From an uncultured Collinsella sp. (GTDB lineage: Bacteria > Actinomycetota > Coriobacteriia > Coriobacteriales > Coriobacteriaceae), in NCBI GenBank assembly GCA_938023085.1, contig CALHDP010000117.1:1-30271 (forward strand): a stretch of 30,271 nucleotides of DNA. The letters run 5' to 3'. The notes below the pieces were generated by a model. The model saw only the letters and a list, made by a program, of their open reading frames with translations. It was not told the origin of the DNA and made no database searches. Made by a program: the position numbers and the translations under genes. This document shows positions 23,454 through 29,555 of the stretch, piece by piece. How positions within the stretch are numbered: position 1 is the first letter of the stretch; every line of letters begins with the position of its first letter.

Positions 23454-24365
23454 ATGCCCGCCTGCCCGCTGGTCGATTGCCACACCCATACTTCGTTTTC
23501 GGACGGCCATGCCTCGTTTGAGGACAACGTCCGCGCTGCTGCCGCCGCCGGCTGCCGCGCCATGGTCTCGACCGACCACCTCACCCTGCCCGCCAGCATG
23601 GACGCCAACTGCGAAGTGCAGGTTGTCGAGGGCGACTTGCCGGCGCATCGTCTGGCCTTTGAGGACGCCCGCAAACTCGCCGCGCAGATCGCGCCGGAGC
23701 TCACCTTTATCTACGGTTTTGAATGCGATTGGTACGAGGGCTGCGAACCCTTGGTTGAGCGCTGGTCAGCGGGCGCCGTGGTGCGCCTGGGCAGTGTGCA
23801 TTGGATTGGCGACCCCGGCGATATCATGGCAGGTGCCGCGGGTACGGCGGGAACGGAAAACGTCGCTCGCCCCGATACGCCCGATTCCCTTTGCGGTTGG
23901 ATCGACGACGATACCAACCTGCACGTTTGGGAAAACCTAGGCGTGCGCGGCGTGTGGGAGCGCTACGTCGACGACTGGTGCCGTGCTTGCGAAAGCTCAC
24001 TCAACTTTGACGTGATGGCCCATCCCGACCTGGTCATGCGCTTTTCGAAGGAGGGCTTTGCACCCGATTTTGACCCGACGCCGTTTTGGGAGCAGATGGC
24101 CGAATGCGCCCACGATACGGGTCGCCGCGTCGAGGTCTCGACCGCCGCGCCGCGAAAAGGCCTCGACGACTACTATCCCACAACCGGGCTGTTGCGTTGC
24201 TTCGCTCACGCCGAGGTACCTATCACCTTTGGCTCGGACGCACACCGCGCCTGCGACATCTGCTGGAATATCCGCGAGGCCCAGGCCCACGTCTACGACT
24301 GCGGCTACCGAACCTTCGATATCCCCCACGCCACCGGAGAATGGGAGTCCACGCCCCTCGCCTAG
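23454..24365 (+). CDS. PHP-domain phosphatase, probable histidinol-phosphatase (HisJ/HisK type)
   Basis: 303 residues with the PHP metal-site motifs: VDCHTHTSFSDGH (7-19), MVSTDHLTLP, TFIYGFECDWYEG, RLGSVHWIG, NFDVMAHPDLV and ITFGSDAHRACDI. These match PHP-type histidinol-phosphatases, which hydrolyse histidinol phosphate using a trinuclear metal centre. ATG at 23454 has AAAGGAG 6 nt upstream and opens on the first metal motif. It is monocistronic but ends 380 bp from the convergent his operon, whose hisB lacks the phosphatase domain, so it probably supplies that step. A generic PHP phosphoesterase is the alternative. Confidence 0.85.
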   Translation: MPACPLVDCHTHTSFSDGHASFEDNVRAAAAAGCRAMVSTDHLTLPASMDANCEVQVVEGDLPAHRLAFEDARKLAAQIAPELTFIYGFECDWYEGCEPLVERWSAGAVVRLGSVHWIGDPGDIMAGAAGTAGTENVARPDTPDSLCGWIDDDTNLHVWENLGVRGVWERYVDDWCRACESSLNFDVMAHPDLVMRFSKEGFAPDFDPTPFWEQMAECAHDTGRRVEVSTAAPRKGLDDYYPTTGLLRCFAHAEVPITFGSDAHRACDICWNIREAQAHVYDCGYRTFDIPHATGEWESTPLA

Positions 24366-24377
24366 CCATCCCTTCAT

Positions 24378-24446
24378 AAGTTGCGGTGAAATAGTTCCTG
24401 CTTATAGCCCTAAGACCATCAAACAAGAACTATTCCACCGCAACTT
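24378..24446. repeat. Palindromic repeat family B, copy 2
   Basis: AAGTTGCGGTGAAATAGTTC (from 24378) pairs with GAACTATTCCACCGCAACTT (to 24446), with one G/A difference, around an AT-rich loop. The single variable base (GTGGAA versus GTGAAA) is on the opposite arm from copy 1, as if this copy were inverted. It begins 12 bp after the PHP stop. Confidence 0.8.
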
Positions 24447-24535
24447 CTATTTAATCCGTTGGGGACGGAGGAAAACAGGTCGTTTCGCTCACCACCGACG
24501 CCCGTGCAACACCGCCCGCCAAAAAGAACGCCCGT

Positions 24536-24659
24536 TTACTACGATGAACCGCAAACCTCCAACCACCGGCTTAATGCGGAAAATAAAACCGCAGGTAGAA
24601 GCGTTGACGATTTGCTCAAAACCGACGTGTGGTCAGCAGATCCAGTTTCATCGTAGTAA
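24536..24659. mobile_element. 124-bp element with 13-bp terminal inverted repeats (MITE-like candidate)
   Basis: TTACTACGATGAA (24536-24548) and its exact complement TTCATCGTAGTAA (24647-24659) bound a 124-bp unit with no open frame. The interior has a CCGCA...TGCGG hairpin and is moderately AT-rich. Size and perfect termini suggest a non-autonomous element or a structured RNA. No clear target-site duplication is visible. Confidence 0.45.
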
Positions 24660-24689
24660 TTGGGCATGTTATTTGGCAACGCCGGCAAA

Positions 24690-24746
24690 GACTGTCCCAA
24701 ACGACTAGTCGTTTAAGAACGTTCCCATTGACTACCCAATGACTAG
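24690..24746 (-). repeat. GACTAGTC-containing intergenic repeat, copy C2
   Basis: Reading the minus strand: TAGTCAATGGGAACGTTC, then ACGACTAGTCGTTTGGGACAGTCTT, parallels copy C1 (2285-2333) almost word for word. The right end, GACTAGTGG, contains the hisE stop codon (24743-24745), so the repeat abuts or invades the 3' end of the his operon. Confidence 0.6.
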
Positions 24747-25060
24747 TGGCGGCGGGCGTTGAGTTCGCCGGCCAGTTCGTCGAGGGTGATGCCGTAGCGC
24801 TCAAGCGTCACGAGCAGGTGGTAGATCAGGTCACCGGCCTCGTAGCGGATGTGATCGTGATCGTTATCCTTGCAGGCCATGATCACCTCGCTCGACTCCT
24901 CGGCAAGCTTCTTGAGCAGCTCATCCTCGACGTCGGTCAGCAAACGAGCGGTATAGCTCTCCTGCGGCGATGCTTCACGACGACCGTGAATCACCTCGGC
25001 CAGGCCCGTCAGCGTCTCACCGATATTTCCATCCTGAACGTTTGCGGTGCGCACACCCAT
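24743..25060 (-). CDS. hisE: Phosphoribosyl-ATP pyrophosphohydrolase
   Basis: 105 residues, all-alpha MazG-like fold: LTDVEDELLKKLAEESSEVIMACKDND with the EExxE-type metal site and YEAGDLIYHLLVTLERYGITLDEL. It hydrolyses PR-ATP to PR-AMP, step 2 of histidine synthesis. In many bacteria HisE is fused to HisI; here it is separate. ATG at 25060 has AAAGGA upstream. It is the last gene of the operon, 45 bp after hisI; its stop lies within repeat C2. Confidence 0.96.
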   Translation of the reverse strand: MGVRTANVQDGNIGETLTGLAEVIHGRREASPQESYTARLLTDVEDELLKKLAEESSEVIMACKDNDHDHIRYEAGDLIYHLLVTLERYGITLDELAGELNARRH

Positions 25061-25105
25061 AGTTCAATCCTTTCTGGTGGCCGAGCGTCTAATCGAGCGC
25101 CCGCC

Positions 25106-25435
25106 CTACGCGAGTTTCTTAAAGAAGCAGGTACGGTTGCCGGTATGGCAGGCCGGACCCGGCGAGTCGACCTTGACCAGCAGCGTATCGCTATCGCAGT
25201 CGGCCCAGAGCTCCTTGACCACTTGCATATTGCCGCTCGTCGCGCCCTTGTTCCAGAGCTCCTGGCGACTGCGGCTCCAAAACCACGTGGTACCGGTCTT
25301 GAGCGTCAGCCCCACCGATTCCTCGTTCATCCAAGCAACCATAAGCACCTCGCCGGTGTCATATTGCTGAACCACACAAGGAATCAATCCTTTGGCGTCG
25401 TATTTAAGATCCGCTGGAGTAGTAATTTCTCTCAT
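25106..25435 (-). CDS. hisI: Phosphoribosyl-AMP cyclohydrolase
   Basis: 109 residues. Key blocks: LMVAWMNEESV (31-41), TTWFWSRSRQELWNKGATSGN (49-69), DCDSDTLLVKV (79-89), and the zinc cysteines C80, C96 and C103 (ACHTGNRTCFF). It opens the adenine ring of PR-AMP, step 3 of the pathway. ATG at 25435 fits the fold start, with GGGGAA upstream; an in-frame extension to 25504 would cross the large hairpin and is not preferred. It is separated from hisF by 142 bp containing that hairpin and from hisE by 45 bp. Confidence 0.96.
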   Translation of the reverse strand: MREITTPADLKYDAKGLIPCVVQQYDTGEVLMVAWMNEESVGLTLKTGTTWFWSRSRQELWNKGATSGNMQVVKELWADCDSDTLLVKVDSPGPACHTGNRTCFFKKLA

Positions 25436-25473
25436 TTCAATTCCCCAATTTAAACATCGCCGGTCGGCGAGGG

Positions 25474-25568
25474 TTGTCCAGGTGCCCGAGATTCCGAGCG
25501 ACAAGCCCGACGACGCGTACTTAAGTACACGAGGAGGGTTGGAGCCGGAAGGTCGGGTGCCTGGACAA
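25474..25568. repeat. Large inverted repeat (95 bp) inside the his operon
   Basis: TTGTCCAGGTGCCCGA (25474-25489) pairs with TCGGGTGCCTGGACAA (25553-25568) over 16 positions, two as G-U in RNA. The interior includes a second palindrome, GTACTTAAGTAC (25517-25528). It starts 10 bp beyond the hisF stop. It could be an mRNA-processing or stability element, a partial terminator, or a repeat inserted between hisF and hisI. Confidence 0.8.
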
Positions 25569-25577
25569 GCCGCAGCA

Positions 25578-26360
25578 TTAGAAGTCCAATCTCACAGGAA
25601 TGCCCTGTGAGGCCATATACTCTTTGACTTCGCGAATGCTGAAGGTTCCAAAGTGAAAGACGCTCGCCGCCAGTACGGCATCGGCCTCGCCCTCGATCAC
25701 ACCCTCGGCAAAATGCTCGAGCGTGCCCACGCCGCCGCTCGCGATGACGGGAATCGGCACCGCGCGCGCCACGGCGCGGGTGAGCGCCAGGTCAAAGCCG
25801 GCCTTGGTGCCGTCGCGGTCCATACTGGTCAGCAAGATCTCGCCGGCGCCGCGACGAGCCGCTTCCTCGGCCCACGCCACCGCGTCGATACCCGTGGCGT
25901 TGCGGCCGCCCGCCGTGAAGACCTCCCACTTGTCGGCACCCGGCTCTCCGGGCAAACCGACGCGCTTGGCATCGATCGCCACGACCACGGCCTGACTGCC
26001 AAAAGCCGCGGCAGCCTGGCTAATCAGCGACGGGTCACGCACGGCCGCCGAGTTGAGCGACACCTTGTCGGCACCGGCGGCAACCATGGTGCGCATGCCT
26101 GCCAGGTCGCGAAAGCCGCCGCCCACGGTATAGGGAATAGCCAGCTCCTCGGCTGCATGCGCCGCCATCTCGATAGTCGTCGCACGGTTGTCGCTTGTGG
26201 CGGTAATGTCCAGGAAGACGACCTCGTCCGCACCCTCGCGGTCGTAGGCGCGGGCCAGCTCCACCGGGTCGCCCGCATCGCGCAGGCTCACAAAGTTGAC
26301 GCCCTTGACCACGCGGCCGTCCTTAACATCCAGGCAGGGAATCACGCGTTTGGTAAGCAT
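25578..26360 (-). CDS. hisF: Imidazole glycerol-phosphate synthase, cyclase subunit
   Basis: 260 residues, full-length (beta/alpha)8 barrel. Catalytic aspartates D11 (RVIPCLDVKDGRVVKG) and D130 (VVVAIDAKR) are present, with the phosphate loops VGGGFRDL (79-86) and IASGGVGTLEHF. With HisH it makes IGP and AICAR from PRFAR and ammonia; AICAR is then used by PurH, encoded at the left of this window. It starts 3 bp after the hisA stop. Confidence 0.97.
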   Translation of the reverse strand: MLTKRVIPCLDVKDGRVVKGVNFVSLRDAGDPVELARAYDREGADEVVFLDITATSDNRATTIEMAAHAAEELAIPYTVGGGFRDLAGMRTMVAAGADKVSLNSAAVRDPSLISQAAAAFGSQAVVVAIDAKRVGLPGEPGADKWEVFTAGGRNATGIDAVAWAEEAARRGAGEILLTSMDRDGTKAGFDLALTRAVARAVPIPVIASGGVGTLEHFAEGVIEGEADAVLAASVFHFGTFSIREVKEYMASQGIPVRLDF

Positions 26361-26363
26361 GGG

Positions 26364-27107
26364 CTAATCCTCCCCTCGGACGGCGTCCAGCGCCTGGGTC
26401 AGCGTAAAGTTGCCCTCGTAGAGTGCGCGACCGGTAATGGCACCTTCAATCGCGCCCTCACCCACTGCGGCCAGCGCACGGATGTCGTCGAGCGTCGAGA
26501 TGCCGCCCGATGCCACGACGGGAAAGCCCGCGGCCTCGGCCACATGGCGATACGCCGCCACATCGATGCCCGTCTGCATGCCATCGCGCGCAATGTCGGT
26601 ATACACCAGATGCTTAAAACCCAGCTTGGAAAGCTGCGCCACGGCGTCGTCGAGCGCCACGCCCGCGCCGTCACGCCAGCCATTCACCTTGACCTGGCCG
26701 TCGCGTGCGGCAATATCTGCCACCAACAGCTCGCCAAAGCCTTGGGCCGCCACCTCGGCAAAACCCGGCTCGGTCACGAGCACCGTGCCCAGCGCAATGC
26801 GACGCGCACCGTAGCCGGCCAACTCGTCGATGCGCGCGAGCGAGCGGACGCCGCCGCCCACGTCCACGGACAGACCGTCGACGCCGCAGATGGCCTTAAT
26901 CGCCGCCGAGTTGGCAGCGCATGTGTCCTCGTCCTCGCCAAAGGCAGCGGACAGGTCGACGACGTGCACCCAGCTTGCGCCCTGCTCGGCAAACGAGCGG
27001 GCGACTGCCACAGGGTCGTCGGAATATACCTTGCAGCGGCTGCGGTCGCCGCGCTCCAGGCGCACGACCTTGCCGCCGATCAGATCGATTGCGGGAAACA
27101 GGATCAT
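26364..27107 (-). CDS. hisA: ProFAR isomerase
   Basis: 247 residues, (beta/alpha)8 barrel homologous to HisF. The general base D8 (LFPAIDLIGGKVVRL) and general acid D171 (VYTDIARDGMQTG) are visible, plus VDVGGGVRS and VVASGGISTLDD phosphate loops. It isomerises ProFAR to PRFAR, step 4. ATG at 27107 overlaps the hisH stop (ATGA), with GGAGG 8 nt upstream. The PriA-type dual trp/his isomerase of some actinobacteria cannot be excluded from sequence alone. Confidence 0.95.
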   Translation of the reverse strand: MILFPAIDLIGGKVVRLERGDRSRCKVYSDDPVAVARSFAEQGASWVHVVDLSAAFGEDEDTCAANSAAIKAICGVDGLSVDVGGGVRSLARIDELAGYGARRIALGTVLVTEPGFAEVAAQGFGELLVADIAARDGQVKVNGWRDGAGVALDDAVAQLSKLGFKHLVYTDIARDGMQTGIDVAAYRHVAEAAGFPVVASGGISTLDDIRALAAVGEGAIEGAITGRALYEGNFTLTQALDAVRGED

Positions 27108-27805
27108 CGGCCGGCCTCCTCGACGATGTTGACGAAGTTCTTCAGGATGCGCTGACCCAGCGCTGAGGATTTCTCGGGATGGAACTGGCAGCCCCACACG
27201 TTGCCGTGACGCACGATGCACGGGAAGCTCCGCGTATAGTGCGTGCGCGCCAGCACATCGGCGGCATCAGCGTCGTCGGCCACCGCGTAGCTGTGGGTGA
27301 AATACATGTTGGCACCCTCGGCAAAACCAGCAAGCAGCGGATCGGCCGCGCCGGCGGGCGTCATGTGCACCTGGTCCCAGCCCACGTGCGGCACCTTCAG
27401 GCGGCTCGACTCCAAGCGCGTGCACGAACCGCGCATAATACCCAGGCCATCGATCCAGGGACCGTCAGCCCGCTCGGAGGCGTTGCCGCCCGCGGCAACA
27501 CCCTCGTCCGCAGGCACGCCCTCGTTGCCGCGCTCAAAAAATAGCTGAAGGCCCAGGCAGATGCCGAGCAGCGGAGTTCCGGCGGCGACGGCATCGAGCA
27601 CCGCGTCCGCCTCGCCGCTCTGGCGCATAAAGGCGATCGCGTCATAGAACGCGCCCACGCCCGGGATGACCAGGCCGTCGGCGCGGCGGATCTGCTCCGG
27701 GTCGTCCGACGTACAGGCGGCGGCACCGGCGCGCGCAAGCCCGCGCGCAACGCTCGACAAGTTGCCCTTGTGGTAGTCGATCACCACGATCTTCGGTTCG
27801 CCCAC
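27104..27805 (-). CDS. hisH: Imidazole glycerol-phosphate synthase, glutaminase subunit
   Basis: 233 residues. Class-I glutamine amidotransferase with catalytic C83 (GICLGLQLFFERG), H209 and E211 (CQFHPEKS), oxyanion region IPGVGAF and substrate loop VPHVGWDQV. A Gly/Ala-rich insert at about 93-115 (VPADEGVAAGGNASERADG) is longer than usual. The start is taken as GTG at 27805, because AAGGAGGG lies 5-6 nt upstream; the in-frame ATG at 27829 has no ribosome site and would place that site inside the gene. It overlaps hisA by 4 nt and follows hisB by 45 bp, across a small hairpin. Confidence 0.95.
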   Translation of the reverse strand: MGEPKIVVIDYHKGNLSSVARGLARAGAAACTSDDPEQIRRADGLVIPGVGAFYDAIAFMRQSGEADAVLDAVAAGTPLLGICLGLQLFFERGNEGVPADEGVAAGGNASERADGPWIDGLGIMRGSCTRLESSRLKVPHVGWDQVHMTPAGAADPLLAGFAEGANMYFTHSYAVADDADAADVLARTHYTRSFPCIVRHGNVWGCQFHPEKSSALGQRILKNFVNIVEEAGR

Positions 27806-27829
27806 GCGACCCTCCTTTTCCCCATTCAA

Positions 27830-27852
27830 AACCTGTCCCTTTTTGGCAGGTT
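27830..27852. repeat. Small hairpin between hisB and hisH
   Basis: AACCTG (27830-27835) pairs with CAGGTT (27847-27852) around a loop with a T5 run; the right arm overlaps the hisB stop. On the minus strand it is followed by TTTTG, so partial termination or mRNA processing between hisB and hisH is possible. Confidence 0.4.
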
Positions 27853-28438
27853 ACAGTGAACCCTTGGTGCTGGGGATGCCCTGCACGCGGGGATCGAGCT
27901 CGCAGGCGTGGCGCATCGTGCGGCCCACGGCCTTAAAGGCGGCCTCGATAATGTGATGCGAGTTGCCGCCCGCCAGCTCGCGCACGTGCAGCGTGAGCTT
28001 GGCGTCGCGCGCAAAGGCGTAGAAGAACTCGACGGCCAGCTCGGTATCGAAGCTGCCCACGCGCTCGGTCGGCACGGGCAGCTCGCAGTAGGCCTGCCCG
28101 CGGCCCGAAATATCAACAGCAGCCATCACAAGTGTCTCGTCCATGGCGATCGCCGCGTCGGCAAAGCGCGTAATGCCCGCCTTGTCGCCCAGCGCCTGGC
28201 AAAACGCCTCGCCCAGCACAATACCCGCGTCCTCGACGGTGTGGTGCGCATCGACCTCGACGTCGCCCACCGCGTGCACCGTCAGATCGAACAGACCATG
28301 GCGGCCAAAAGCGTTGAGCATGTGGTCGAAAAACGGCACGCCGGTCGAGATGTCGCACACGCCAGATCCGTCCAGGTCGAGCTTTACGACAATGTCGGTC
28401 TCGCCCGTCTTGCGGGTCACCTCGGCATAACGGCCCAT
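27851..28438 (-). CDS. hisB: Imidazoleglycerol-phosphate dehydratase (monofunctional)
   Basis: 195 residues, the standard length of the dehydratase alone. Mn-binding motifs are present: FFDHMLNAFGRHG, DAHHTVEDAGIVLGEA, FFYAFARDAKLTLHV and GNSHHIIEAAFKA. It converts IGP to imidazole acetol phosphate, step 6. The N-terminal HAD-type histidinol-phosphatase domain of enterobacterial HisB is absent, so that step needs another enzyme. ATG at 28438 directly abuts the hisC stop; the ribosome site AAGGAGGAG is in the hisC end, indicating coupled translation. Confidence 0.97.
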   Translation of the reverse strand: MGRYAEVTRKTGETDIVVKLDLDGSGVCDISTGVPFFDHMLNAFGRHGLFDLTVHAVGDVEVDAHHTVEDAGIVLGEAFCQALGDKAGITRFADAAIAMDETLVMAAVDISGRGQAYCELPVPTERVGSFDTELAVEFFYAFARDAKLTLHVRELAGGNSHHIIEAAFKAVGRTMRHACELDPRVQGIPSTKGSL

Positions 28439-29554
28439 CTACATCTCCTCCTTCACCAGCGCGGCAAACGCAGCCAGCACCTCGTCGTTTTCCTGCGGCG
28501 TGCCCACGGTAATGCGCAGACAGTCCGCGAGCCCCGGCGCATAGCTAAAGTCGCGCACCAAAATCGAATACTCGTCGCGTAGACGCTCGCGTACGCGCGT
28601 AGCATGCGGCGTGCGTACGAGCACAAAGTTCGCCGCGCTCGGCCATGCCTCCACGGGCAGGCCCTCGGCAGCCATCGCGCGCAGGGCGCACAGCTCGCGC
28701 TCGCGCTCGGATGCGACCTGCGCCACCACGGGTGCATAGGCATCACGGGCACGCACGCAGGCAAGTGCTGCCGCCTGGCTCAGCACGTTGACCGAATAGA
28801 TCTGGCGAATCGCCGCGAACACGTCGATGACCTCGGGCGCCGCGATCACATAGCCCAGACGCGTGCCGGCGGCGCCAAACGCCTTGGACAGCGTATGCAG
28901 AATCACCAGGTTGGGATGCTCGGCGATAAGCCCCTGCGCCGTGGTAGCCGCGCCAAACGAATCGTCCGCAAACTCAACGTAGGCCTCGTCGACCATGACC
29001 ATGCCGGGGCACGCATCACACAGGGCCGCGACAAAGTCGAGCGGCGCCACGTCACCCGTGGGATTGTTGGGCGAGGTCACGATCGCCAGATTGCACTCGG
29101 GAGCCGCCGCAAGCACCGCCGCCTGGTCGAGCTCAAAGGTCGCCGGGTCGCGCCACACGTCGCGCACCTCGGTCTGACAGAGCGATGCAAAGAACGCATA
29201 CTCGCTAAAGCACGGCGGGCAGTTGAGCAGGGTCCTCCCCGCGCCGCCAAACGCCAGCAGGTAGTTATAGAGCAGCTCGTCGCCGCCGTTTCCCACGCAG
29301 ATATTCTCACGCACCACGCCATGCCAGGCAGCAAGCTCATCGCGCAAGTCGTTGGACATGGGGTCGGGATAACGGTTGAGCGGCGTGGCAGCCAGGGATG
29401 CATCGATCGCCTCGCGCACGCCGGCCGGCACGGGATAGGTGTTCTCGTTGGCCGAAAGGTTGATGCGCGTGGGCGTAAAGTTGGGATCATAGGGCTCAAT
29501 GCCGGCCAAGTAGGGCTGGACGAGCTCCTTCATGCGCGGCGTGAGTTCGGCCAT
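28439..29554 (-). CDS. hisC: Histidinol-phosphate aminotransferase
   Basis: 371 residues, fold-type I PLP enzyme: INLSANENTYPVP (31-43), VGNGGDELL (87-95), SPNNPTGD (161-168), MVDEAYVEF (187-195) and the PLP lysine K224 in HTLSKAFGAAGTRLGY. It transfers the glutamate amino group to imidazole acetol phosphate, step 7. GAGGAGG just before ATG 29554 lies at the end of hisD, whose stop is 1 nt away. Related aminotransferases of aromatic or Asp type are possible by fold, but the his context decides. Confidence 0.96.
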   Translation of the reverse strand: MAELTPRMKELVQPYLAGIEPYDPNFTPTRINLSANENTYPVPAGVREAIDASLAATPLNRYPDPMSNDLRDELAAWHGVVRENICVGNGGDELLYNYLLAFGGAGRTLLNCPPCFSEYAFFASLCQTEVRDVWRDPATFELDQAAVLAAAPECNLAIVTSPNNPTGDVAPLDFVAALCDACPGMVMVDEAYVEFADDSFGAATTAQGLIAEHPNLVILHTLSKAFGAAGTRLGYVIAAPEVIDVFAAIRQIYSVNVLSQAAALACVRARDAYAPVVAQVASERERELCALRAMAAEGLPVEAWPSAANFVLVRTPHATRVRERLRDEYSILVRDFSYAPGLADCLRITVGTPQENDEVLAAFAALVKEEM

Positions 29555-29555
29555 G

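Larger units (their letters stand above)
24366..24742. other. Convergent intergenic region (377 bp) packed with repeats, no gene
   Basis: Between the PHP gene (+) and hisE (-). From left to right it holds palindrome B2 (24378-24446), unclassified sequence, a 124-bp element with 13-bp terminal inverted repeats (24536-24659), and repeat C2 (about 24690-24746), which includes the hisE stop codon. No frame here looks coding. Confidence 0.7.

Noticed and set aside
25653..27155. 500-codon plus-strand frame opposite hisF-hisA
   Set aside because: Longest shadow in the window, but it is antisense to two barrel enzymes with catalytic residues in place; no ribosome site or domain.
27851..28438. hisB as a truncated bifunctional enzyme
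   Set aside because: 195 residues is the normal full length of monofunctional dehydratase, and the start abuts hisC with a proper ribosome site.
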